A DNA stretch of 64,000 bases. Origin: Euonymus europaeus. Lineage: Eukaryota; Streptophyta; Magnoliopsida; Celastrales; Celastraceae. The stretch is from assembly GCA_963580455.1 (NCBI GenBank), contig OY756960.1, forward strand, positions 21,015,238 through 21,079,237. The letters are read 5' to 3'. Position numbers and translations under genes: made by a program. Shown in pieces: positions 12,008-23,064 of this stretch (positions are counted from its first letter, which is position 1; each line of letters opens with the position of its first letter). The notes under the pieces were generated by a model. It made no database searches and was not told the origin of the DNA. It saw only the letters and a program-made list of their open reading frames with translations.

Positions 12008-12880
12008 CACGTGGTCAAATGTGGCCAGACAGACTAAGTCGTCAACTATAGGATGTTGGCAATCCAATGCGTTGGGAAGATTCACATATTCAATTTCAAT
12101 TACTTGTTACAGCAATCAGAACAATTTGCAAGTCACAAAGGGTCAAAAGTTAAAAAAAAAATTGAGTTTCGTTGTCAAATTGTCTCTTATTTTCGATTTA
12201 CTCACTCTTAAAATACTAATTTGAATATCAGAGTGTCATCAAATCACGAGTGACCGCCTTCGCTACTTCATGGACACAAAAGTCACAAACACACCCATTT
12301 TATTTAAAACACGTAAACAAGTGTTTGGAGTAGCACTAAGATATATAACAATTTTTACGTGGCATGAAAAACAAGAGAGATTAGGGCGTTTCTTATACCC
12401 CTTTTTTTTTGGTGCTCAATGCTTTTGGGTTGGCTTTCGCATGCAAAATCATCCAAACGTGACGACTTTTCCGTAAGTTGACGTGTCCAACACTGATCGG
12501 GTCACAATGCCAAGCACGAAACGCATAAATCTGCCGAGTCACCAGTCAAACGCGCCATAAAGTTTGGGCATTGACGGCAACAGAACATGGCACGTGTTCC
12601 TTGTAAGATTACACGTGGCAATCAACATTTTACAGTTCAATTGAACACGGAAACAGAAAAGATAATCACGTAGTATTAAATATTTGATTTTTATTTTTAT
12701 ATTTTCCGCCATTTTTCGAATTGAAACCGCTGAGTTTGTGAGTGTGAACCCAAAGACTTTCATGCTAATCTAAAAACTTGAAATTAAAGCTAATTAATCT
12801 TTAAAATCGTACTTTCAAAAAAACAAAAAATCTTTAAAATAGAAATTAATGCTAATTTCTAAAAAAAAAATTAACACGTG
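12008..12880 (+). promoter_or_regulatory. Array of G-box/ABRE (CACGTG, ACGTGKC) motifs upstream of TPS
   Basis: CACGTG occurs at 12008-12013, 12591-12596, 12612-12617 and 12875-12880, with further ACGT-core boxes ACGTGGC at 12357-12363 and ACGTGTC at 12481-12487; an outlying CACGTG is at 11385. Six ACGTG cores in 0.9 kb of AT-rich DNA is more than expected by chance. Such boxes are bound by bZIP (ABF, S1-group) and bHLH (PIF) factors. They suggest ABA-, sugar- or light-linked control of the TPS gene starting at 13314. Confidence 0.55.
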
Positions 12881-13084
12881 ATTTTCCCACCTTATTTATT
12901 AACATCTTATCCCAATAATACTTTACAGCAATTATGTAATATAATTTAAACAGTGAAAGGGTCGGTTACAGCGAGAGAGGTAATTATCCGGTACTGTAGT
13001 CCTCACTACAATCACGGGACCTCAACAACAACTCACACAATCAGGACCCTTGAACCCCCAAACACAACAGAAATTCTTTACTCG

Positions 13085-13090
13085 TATAAA
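13085..13090 (+). promoter_or_regulatory. Probable TATA box of the TPS gene
   Basis: TATAAA within CTCGTATAAATTAC, followed by a pyrimidine-rich stretch expected around a plant transcription start. A start near 13115-13125 would give a leader of about 190 nt that contains the uORF at 13154. Confidence 0.5.
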
Positions 13091-13153
13091 TTACTTCTCT
13101 TCGTTCTTATCCTGTATTTTCTTTCTTCCCATAAAACAAGACGCTCCTCTGTT

Positions 13154-13249
13154 ATGGAAGGTGCATCACTATCTTTTATTTTCTTTGCTGCTTCGATTCA
13201 TTCTCTTTCTACCTTCAACTACAAACTTTCCTCATCTACAACGCTGTAG
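13154..13249 (+). promoter_or_regulatory. Upstream ORF (31 codons) in the TPS 5' leader
   Basis: ATG at 13154 opens a 31-codon frame (MEGASLSFIFF...) closed by TAG at 13247-13249, 64 nt before the TPS ATG and in a different frame from it. Its peptide is Ser/Phe/Leu-rich. It would lie in the mRNA if transcription starts after the TATA box at 13085. A translation-control role is inference only. Confidence 0.4.
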
Positions 13250-13313
13250 AGACCGCTTGTCCTCCTCCTCCGTTTCATTTCTTTGATTGTTTTCGTTCGA
13301 TCTTTGTACAAAC

Positions 13314-16121
13314 ATGTTGTTGAAGTCTGGTATGGACAGCCTGAATTTCGCCTCCGACGACGATTTCCAGGCGCTTGACCGGATCTCTAGACTAATGAAG
13401 GTTCCCCAACGGATAACTGATTCCGAATTCGAGTCGGACTCCGTATCCAACCCGAAGCGGCTGATCATTGTATCTAACGAGCTTCCTTTGATAGCGACCT
13501 ACGACGGTGAGAGAAAGAAATGGAATTTCCGATACAACAACGACAGTCTTTATTTACAACTGAAAGATGGGTTCCCGGACGATGTCGAGGTTATTTACGT
13601 GGGTTGTCTGAAGGCTATAATTGATCAAGAAGAGCAAGATGAGGTGTCGCAGTTTTTGCAAGACAATTTTGGGTGCTACCCTGTGTTCTTGAACCCTAGA
13701 ATTCAACGCGAATTCTATGATGGGTTTTGTAAGCACTACTTATGGCCTCTGTTTCACTCTCATTTGCCTATGACACAGAGCCAGAGCATGGCCTACAAGC
13801 GTGAACAGTGGATGGCGTATGTGTCGGTGAACATGGATTTCACTCGCAAGGTCATGGGGGTGTTGAATGGATATCAGGATTTCGTTTGGGCTCATGATTA
13901 TCATCTTATGTTGTTGCCTACTTTCTTGAGGAAAAATTATAATAGGGTCAAGCTTGGGTTTTTTCTTCATAGTCCATTTCCATCCTCTGAAATCTACAAG
14001 ACAATTCCGATGCGTGAGTATGTATTGAGGGGGTTGTTGAATTGTGATCTTATCGGATTTCATACATTTGATTATGCCAGGCACTTCTTGTCTTGTTGTA
14101 GGAGGATTTTGGGGATTGACTATGAGTCTAAGAGGGGTTACATTGGTTTAGATTACTATGGTAGGAATGTAACAATCAAGATTCTGTCTGCGGGGATTCA
14201 TTTGAGGCAGCTCCAGTCGGCCTTGTCGTCGGAGATTACAGTAGAATTGGCAAGACAATTGAAGGAAAGATATGAAGGAAAGATTGTGATGGTGGGTGTG
14301 GATGATTTGGATATATTTAAGGGGATTACTTTGAAGTTTGAAGCAATGGGAAATCTTTTGGACCGATTTCCAAAATTGAGAGGGAAAGCGGTTTTAGTCC
14401 AGATTGTGAATCCAGCTAGGAGTGCAGGACAGGATGTGCATGATATGAGAACTGAGGCATTTGGTATCGCGAAACAGATCAATGAGAAGTTTGGAAAAGC
14501 GGGTTATGAACCCATTGTGTTCATCAATGGTGATTACAGCACAGTAGAGAAGGCTGCTTATTATGCTATTGCTGACTGTTGTGTGCTCAATGCTATAAGA
14601 GATGGAATGAATCTGGTCCCTTACAAGTATACAGTTTGTCGGCAGGGAAGCCCTGCTTTGGACAAGGCATTGGGGATCGATGAGGCTTCTGCAGCTTCGA
14701 GGAAAAGTGTTCTCATCGTGTCTGAATTTGTTGGCTGCTCGCCTTCTCTTAGCGGGGCTATTCGAGTGAATCCATGGGATATTGAGGCTGTGGCTGATGC
14801 TATGCATCAAGCTGTCACAATGAAGGAGAATGAGAAACATTTACGCCATGAGAAGCATTATAAGTACATTAGCTCTCATGATATAACTTACTGGGCTAGG
14901 AGTTTCCATCAAGACCTTGAGAAAGCTTGTGCCGAGCATAACAGCAAGAGATGTTGGAGCATGGGTCTTGGCCTTTCATTCAGGGTCATTTCTTTGCCAC
15001 CTGAGTTCAGAAGGCTCAAGGAGCACGCCATAGTTGAGGCTTATAAGAAGACTGATAGCCGATTGATTCTTTTAGACTACGATGGCACTATGATGCCTGG
15101 TGATTTTGTGGACAAAACACCAAGCAAGGACGTTATTTCGGTCTTGGATTGTTTATGTAGCGATCCCAAGAACCTTGTTTTTATTGTGAGTGGCAGAGGT
15201 AAAGATACTCTAAGCAAGTGGTTTTCTCAATGCGAGGGATTGGGTATATCAGCTGAGCATGGCTACTTCACAAGGTAACTGTTTTTTAACTTGATAGTTA
15301 ACTTGATGATATTTTGGTGGTTAGCATATGATTATTTTTTAATGCTTCTTGATTCTTTGTTATAGATGGAACAAGCATTCTCCATGGGAAGCCAGCTCAA
15401 TCTCAACGGATTTGCAGTGGAAGAAGGTAGCAGAACCTGTGATGCAGATTTACACAGAGAGAACTGATGGCTCTTTCATAGAGGAGAAAGAGAGTGCAAT
15501 TGTGTGGCACATTCAAGATGCAGACAGTGACTTTGGGTCGTGGCAGGCGAATGAACTTCTCAATCATTTGGAGAATGTCCTTGCCAATGAGCCTGTTGTT
15601 GTCAAGAAAGGCAAAGAAATAGTGGAGGTGAAACCACAGGTAATATAATCAAGTTATAATTATTCACGAGGAACCAAATATATTCAAATCGATCATAGTA
15701 TGTGCTGTTATTAATGCTACTGAAAACTCAGATCATATACTGGACTCGAAAGCTAGGACTCAAATGTTTTGCTTGACTGCAGGGGGTCAGTAAAGGCTTG
15801 GTGGTGGAAAAACTTGTTTCAGCTATGAAAAGTAAGGGCAAGACACCTAATTTCCTGTTGTGCATAGGAGACGATCGTTCCGACGAAGACATGTTTGAGA
15901 CCATTGATAATTCAGTCACAAGCCATTCCTTGCCGGCCAATGCTGAAGTGTATGCTTGCACTATTGGTCAGAAACCAAGCAAGGCAAAGTACTTTGTTGA
16001 TGATACTGATGAAGTCCTGAAGATTCTCAACAGTCTAGCCAATAATTCAAAAGGACAGAAGCCTGTTGTAAATCTTCTGGAAAATGCTGTTGTAAATGAC
16101 ACTAGGCAAAGGGAGAATTAG
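13314..16121 (+). CDS. TPS11: Class II alpha,alpha-trehalose-phosphate synthase (TPS11-like)
   Basis: Three exons: 13314-15274, 15366-15639 and 15783-16121 (TAG), giving 857 aa with phases closing exactly. This three-exon layout and length are typical of plant class II TPS proteins. Residues of about 50-540 form the GT20 glucosyltransferase-like domain (RLIIVSNELPL, HSPFPSSEIY, GVDDLDIFKGI, RDGMNLVPYKY). The C-terminal HAD-type trehalose-phosphatase domain keeps LDYDGTMMP (587-595) and GDDRSDED (774-781), the metal-binding motifs. Class II proteins mostly lack measurable TPS and TPP activity and are thought to act in trehalose-6-phosphate/SnRK1 sugar signalling in the cytosol. TPS11-like is preferred over TPS7-10 because of the LILLDYDGTMM and SKWF...LGISAEHGYFTRW stretches; the subgroup assignment is from memory. 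The ATG used is the first in frame after the leader. Confidence 0.92.
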
Positions 16122-16543
16122 GCACCAATGTGTAGACCTTGATTTTGTAATAGTGGTGTTGCTCCATTATCTCATCTTTTGTGAAGAGGAGATGATGGTT
16201 TAGAGCTGATGATAGAAATAGCCTTGTATAGCAGCTTTTATACTTTCGTCTCAAAATTGAATACATACGAATTGTAGGCATGATTTGATTTATATTCCTT
16301 CCCTAATTTTGGAACAGACCATTTTTGTTTCAAACCAGAGTCTTCGTTGTTTGCCATGTTTTTAATGGTTGTCAAAGGCCCCTGGCAAATTATCAGAAAA
16401 TCTGATTCAAATTCAAGAATGAAGGCTGATTCCAGCTGGGTTCAATAAAAGAGACGACTTGACCATTTAGTCGTATAATAATCCAGTTCACCACAAAGGA
16501 GTCTGGTCAAAGACGGAACAATTTGGAATTATCCACTAGCCGT
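16122..16543. other. TPS 3' UTR and spacer
   Basis: Non-coding sequence after the TPS stop. A polyadenylation-like AATACATA is near 16258. No other feature seen before the MITE at 16544. Confidence 0.4.
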
Positions 16544-16936
16544 TAGGGCAATCACAATGGTTGCCCTTTTAATGGGCCAATAACTTTATTTTTTGGTCCC
16601 ACATCTATCTCACAAAAACACAATTTTCAATACAATCAAATTAGCATAACACATATTTCAATACTGCCACATCAGCAAAATACATCTCCCAATACAAAAC
16701 CATTATCCAACCCAACAATTTTCTTATCTTTCATACTATCCCCATCAAATTTACATCAAAATCAAGGCTGGATCCCACATTTATTATAAAAAGTCAAGCC
16801 ACATCAGCATCCACATCACCAAAATACATATCTCAATATAACCATATCAACAAAACACATTTTTCAATACAGCTACATCAGCAAAACACAATAACTTTAT
16901 TGACCCATTAACTTAACATCATTGCAAGTGCCCTTA
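16544..16936 (+). mobile_element. MITE with about 46-bp inverted ends and internal 31-bp repeats
   Basis: The left end TTAGGGCAATCACAATGG...TTTTAATGGGCCAATAACTTTATT pairs with the right end, which reads TAAGGGCACTTGCAATGATG...TTAATGGGTCAATAAAGTTATT when reverse-complemented. The interior carries at least four copies of a unit of about 31 bp (consensus ACATNTTTCAATACNGCCA then CATCAGCAAAA); the last two, at about 16826-16888, are in tandem. No coding capacity. I could not fix a target duplication, so the superfamily (hAT or Mutator-like) is open. Confidence 0.65.
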
Positions 16937-17233
16937 CAAAAAAGGGTGAAACTAACTGCAAAGGAACATGTCAATTAATATGGCCCAAGAAGATGATAAT
17001 GGCCCAACCTTAAAGTTAAAGCCCAGTCGGGTGGATCTCTCTCCTTTCGAGGTCAACGAGATATTGACTTGTCTGTCGCCGGCGCTCGAGAAAAGGAACG
17101 ACACCAAATGAACAAATTCTCTTTCGCTTTCGCTTTCGCTGCGTTTACATTATAGGAGGAGGTCACGAAACCGGATTTATGTGTCAGTCAGTGTTTTAGA
17201 GGATCGGATTTGGCTCCTTTGTTAGCGATAGCG

Positions 17234-20200
17234 ATGGAGTTGAAGAAGGACAAACTTGTCAGGTCAGTTACCACTCGGCCTGCTTTTTTTGGTCTTTCCT
17301 TCCTAGGTTGTCTGCTCAAATTTGGATGCTTGGATGTTACTTTGTTACGTTTTGAGGTGCGAATTCTGTGCTTGGTTGCTTTGAAACTGAAATCCCTCTA
17401 ATCTGACGCTTTGAGGGTACTGGGTCTGTTTCCAAGTTATTTGAATTGTAAATTCTGTGCTTGGTTCCTGAGTAATTGAAATTCTAGTAGTCTGACACTT
17501 CGAGGAACTTTTTTGTGGATGAGGTCTGTTTCCAAGTTATTTGGTGTCCGAAGAGACATAAATCTTGTGATTTAGCTTTGTAGTTTTTGGTTTTATCTTC
17601 AGAGATCGTATTATACAAATTGGAAGAGTTGTTTTGTGTTTGATATAACTAGTTTTAATTTATTCAAAAGAGAAATGGCATGAAACTCGCTGTTTTTTTT
17701 TATTATTTTAAAAAAGGCATTTTAAAACCCAGAATTGTAGGATTTTTTTTCTTTCTGCTGGTGATTTGGTGTTCTTGGTTGTAGCTTAGAATTGAGACTT
17801 AAGTGGCCATAAATGCTGACAGAAGTTGAACATTTTCCTCATTAGTTGGAATGACGGAGCATAGAGACTGCTCAGATGGAGTATTATGAATTTCATGGCT
17901 TCATCAAAATTATGTTGTTCTGAGATTTTGTTCTTTTTTTTTCCCATTTTTTTTTACTTTCCATTCTTTTTTGGTGACCTAATAAATTAAGGGTTAGTAG
18001 ATTGAATTCTTGAATTTTCCTTTGCCTTGGGAATAGCATCCCTTGTGACCTTTCTGGTATCTTCTTCCAAAACTTTATTTGCTTGTGAAATTGATTTTTC
18101 CCCTGAGGGAATTTCTGAGGATATTAATCCATATCATTAGTGATTTTCTTTATGAATCTTACGTAAATTTGTTGTCCGAATCATTTGTAGGTTTTATTAT
18201 GATGGAATACATGATAAAGAAACACGATGGGGAAGAGCTGACCCTGCATTCCTTGAAAAGTCAACTTCAGGATACAAAGTTTCATCCTCTTTGTTGTTAA
18301 AACAAGAAAAAGACCCAGTGGGTGGTAAATATAAATTTTCTGAGGCATACAAGTTTGGGAACTCAAAGGTTTTTCCCGAAGAACACATGCCATGGCGCCA
18401 AAAAATGCTTGATCCAGGAAGTGATATTGTGTTAAGATGGAACAGGATTTTTATTGTCTCATGCTTGGTTGCGCTTTTTCTTGACCCATTGTATTTTTAT
18501 TTGCCTAACATCGGAGGGGACAATGGCTCGTTGTGTATCAAGACTGATTTACGTTTGCGAATTATTGTGACTTGTTTTCGGACAGTGGCGGACCTTTTTT
18601 ATTTGCTACACGTGTTTATAAAGTTCAGAACGGCTTATGTTGCCCCAAGCTCTAGAGTTTTTGGCAGAGGTGAACTTGTAATGGATCCGAAAATGATTGC
18701 TCGGAGGTATATTAGGACTGGTTTCTTCATTGATCTCATTGCCACACTTCCACTCCCTCAGGTATTCCTTTTTGAATGCACTTGGAATCAGAACTGTCTT
18801 TTCATTGTCATTATTAGTTACCTTAGTGCTTTCTTTAAGCAATAGCTATGAGTGCTTTATTACTTCAGTTTAACTTCTGGGTGAAGAGAATTAGATGTTA
18901 TTACAACTTCTTGTTTGTTTCTCTCACATTGTGTTTTTCAGTTGGTGCTGAATCAATTTTTGTAACTTCCGCATGTAGAGCATTAGATGATATTACAACC
19001 CCTTGTGTTTTTTCTGTTGGTGGTAGATCGAATTTTGTACCAAGTACAAACCTTCCTTCAGCCTAGTCCACCAATCAAGGGGGAAGGGGTGAGAAAAATA
19101 ACATAAAAGAAAGGGAATCAAAGAATATATTTTGGTGAAGGTTCCCATGAATAATAGTCAGCATGCAGTTAGCCAGTTAACTGGCCCTTTCTTATCAAAT
19201 TTAAAGCTACTGGAAAACAAAATTGCTCTCTCGAATCCTCTATTTTATAGTTTGAAATGGGAAACATAAATGCTCAAAATAGTCAAAATGTCTTAGGAGA
19301 GGAATGTATTTTCAAGAATTTAATTTCTTTGGTTGCCTTTTTCTGGATTCAAATAGTTCCTACGTAATTTTAATTTGTAATAGACATTTAAATTATAGAA
19401 GAAAAGGGAAAGCAATTAATAAGCACTGCCGAATAATACCAATTTTTGCTGGTTATCTGTTTGTATTCTGAGAGAAACTTGAGAAGAGCATTTTGGAGTT
19501 GTGTGGTGTCGTCTTGCTACCATTTAGAATATACTTTTATCAGTTTTATGATTTTAGTGATTTGGCCAATTCATTGCAGCTATCTACCCAAGTTTCTTTA
19601 TTTGGTTCAAATTTAGCAAAGAATATTTTTTCTTCCTCTTCCCTTCCTAACAAGATTAATTCTTATAGTTACAAGTTGTTGGCCTAAGTTTGATGTTCAG
19701 TTTCTTTCGCGATTATTTTTCCTTGTGGAGGGTTTTATATTGATTTCTTTGATTCATAGGGCATAGTACATAAATGTTCTTGGCTTTTTAGTTTTGACTA
19801 ACATTCTTTGTCAATTCTCTTTCTCTCTTTCGGAAATTTATCAGATCTTCCCTGCTTGGTCCTGTCATTTGCATCTCTTTTCTTATGTTTTTATCTCTTC
19901 CTAAATGAAATTGAAATGTCTTTAAAACAAAATTGTTACGGCTAGTAGATTGAATTGGTATATGGAGAAGTATTGTTTAAAATATATGATAAGAATTGTT
20001 GTCCTGTATAATCTAATATAGAAGTCAGCCAGGGTAACCCCTTGATGGAAATGTACAATATGACCCATGGCCGTGCTTTTATTTGCCCTAAAACTGTTTA
20101 CTCCTTAATTTTAGTCGTAGTGTTTTTCTAAACCTTGAAACTGTTCTTTGGAGACCTGTCTTAACCAAGTTTACATCCGAAATGAATTTTTATGCAGTTA

Positions 20201-23008
20201 GGTACCTAGTTAATTCTTTGTTGATGCCACCAGTTAAAGCTAATGACAATTTAGAAAGCACATTGGAAACAAGTGCTTTTTGGAAATCAATTTGGTTTGA
20301 GTAACGTACCTGGTGCAAAGATGAATTATGATGAATGATATTGATTTCTGCAGATAGTCATCTGGTTCATAATTCCAGCAACAAGAAGTTCTGGAACTGA
20401 TCACAACAACAATGCCCTTGCATTGATTGTTCTGCTTCAGTACATTCCCAGATTATACCTGATATTTCCATTAAGTTCTCAAATTATTAAAGCAACTGGT
20501 GTGGTTACAAAGACTGCCTGGGCGGGGGCTGCTTATAATCTTCTATTGTACATGTTGGCTAGCCATGTAAGTCTGTTTTTGTGGGAAGCTATTCTAATTC
20601 TGTTATTCACCTGATTAGTATTTTATTTAGCAAGTCCCACTTGATTAGGATTTTATTACTTCTATTTTAATTTCACAGTGGATAATAGCTTATGATTTGT
20701 CCTTCTTCTACAACAGGTTTTAGGGGCAGCATGGTATTTGCTGTCCATTGACAGATACACATCTTGCTGGAAATCTAAGTGTAAAAAAGAGTTTGTGCCT
20801 GTCAAATGCATGCTTGAATTTTTAAATTGTGGTTCTTACAACACTGTTGATCGCAAATCATGGGCAAATAGTACAGAGGTGTTCAACCAGTGTAATCCGG
20901 ACAATGATATCACTTTCAAATATGGCATATTTGAAAATGCAGTCCAAAAAGATGTTGTCTCCTCTAGCTTCCTTCAGAAGTATTTCTATTGTTTGTGGTG
21001 GGGCTTGCAGCAGCTGAGGTATGTTTTTCATATTCTTATTAAGATAGGTGGTTTGAAATTTCTGTTCCCCTTTTAATTATCTTTTACCGTATCTTTCTTA
21101 AGCATATTATTGAAGTTGCCTTTGCTGTGACTAAGCAGCTGGCATTATACTTTTCCAACTTGATATTCTGAATTTATTTTTGTTTTCATTTATTTTATAT
21201 ATGTATATATATTTATACTCGATTCTGCAGCATATTTGGATAAGAACGAGGTTTCTAGACATGATCACGGACTTTTACATTGAATCAAGTTTATAGAAAA
21301 GTACAAGTTCAATAAACATGTCAGGTGTGGATCCAACTGAAAGAGCTTTTGATTATGAGGAATTTTCTCTAGAGAGTTCACTTGACACATCTTAGGCTTA
21401 TGGTTTTTGAATCGATGTAAGTAAATGATCGTGATCTTATTAATAATATTAAAAAAATTATTTGCTTCTGAATGAATTGTTGATGCTATTAACTTAGCAT
21501 CATAATGATGTACTTTGGAGGGTCCCTACTGTTCCCTTTTCAAATGAATTGTTTTTTAATTTTGAAATATTGAGAAACTTTTGTGCTGACTTTATTAGCA
21601 CGCACTTTTCAATGCATGATGTATGTTACATACCCACATCATCAGATACTCTTTTGTTTTGCAGTATGATGTAAACGTGTATTTTGCTTTCTTTTGATAG
21701 CCTTTCTCATCTCTTCACTATTACTTTTGAAAAGGTCTTCTAGTCTGGCTCATTCAACCAAAGAGCTGATGATGTCATTATTGTAGTTTATCGTTAAATT
21801 AATGGTGACTATGAATAGGCTGAACAAGGTTTTTTGGACTTTCTTTGAGCAGCATAAGGTATTTTATTTCCTATCAAGTAGAACATTTTGACTATCTTTC
21901 AGCAAAAAATATAGTCAAGAATTTGTCAATGCATCTTCAGTGGAGGTGGTATGGGCATGTACAATTTAGAGATTGCGGTGCAGAAGTGAGGAGAATCGAG
22001 ATAATTTGTATAGGAGAGAATATGAAACGAAGTGGAAGTCCTAAAAGGAAATGACTTGAAGTAGTAAGAAGTTATATTTGATTCAATAGGTGTTAATGGA
22101 TGTATGATCCTCAATAGAAATGTAGGTGGAAACAATTAAATGTAGTGAATCCCTTTTGATTTTCTCATAGATTCATGCGGTTGTCCCCAAACTTTTGGTA
22201 TAAATGCTCAGATGATGATCTTCATTGAGGTGGTCTAGGACTGGGAGGACCAGAAAGGACAGATATGCGGTCCTATGGCGGCATTGGGGAGAGGCTGCTT
22301 TTGTGATTTAAACCTGTGATCCCTTGGTGTATAAATACACACTAGTGCAAAATCAATTCCTATTTTATTATTAGTATTATTTATTTTTTACATCTCTGAA
22401 GCCAAAATGTTATAGCTTAGATCGAAGAATTTATACGTGGCTTCTGAAACATCATATTTCAATATGCTGTGAAGTAATTCATCCAAATCAGAACCAAAAT
22501 TCAGCTTTCTTCTTCCACTGCTCCTATTTGCACAGAATAGTCGATTTATTCCATCTGCCCACCAAACAACCTGCTGAAATCTGTGATATTGTCAATCACA
22601 TAGTTATTTGTTCTATGGTCTCTGGAAGAAGAAAATTTCGGAATTTGTTTCTATAACAGTACTCCAAGGAGTGCATACAGTAACCGGAGCAATCTCTTTA
22701 ATGGCTTAACTACTTAATATGGTTACAAGCAACATGCCTCGATTTTTTCATGAATCTAATGTCTGAAGACCTCAATATTAAAGCTTTAGTGGCTGTCTAG
22801 TTATTCTTTGACCTCCTTCAACTATTGAGAGTGAGGCTGAGCACTTTATTTGACACTGAACCATGTCATTTGATTCTGGTTCTTAGGATAAACAATTGAA
22901 GTCAACATCCAAACAACATTTGTGTTTAGATATGATGTTAGTTACCGCTACATGCACAAACATAATTGGAGTGATACGTGGCTCATTGCAAGAATGACAT
23001 CATATGCC

Positions 23009-23064
<56 letters not shown>

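Noticed and set aside
13232..14840. Several open frames antisense to the TPS exon 1
   Set aside because: Shadows of the strongly coding plus-strand exon; no independent support.
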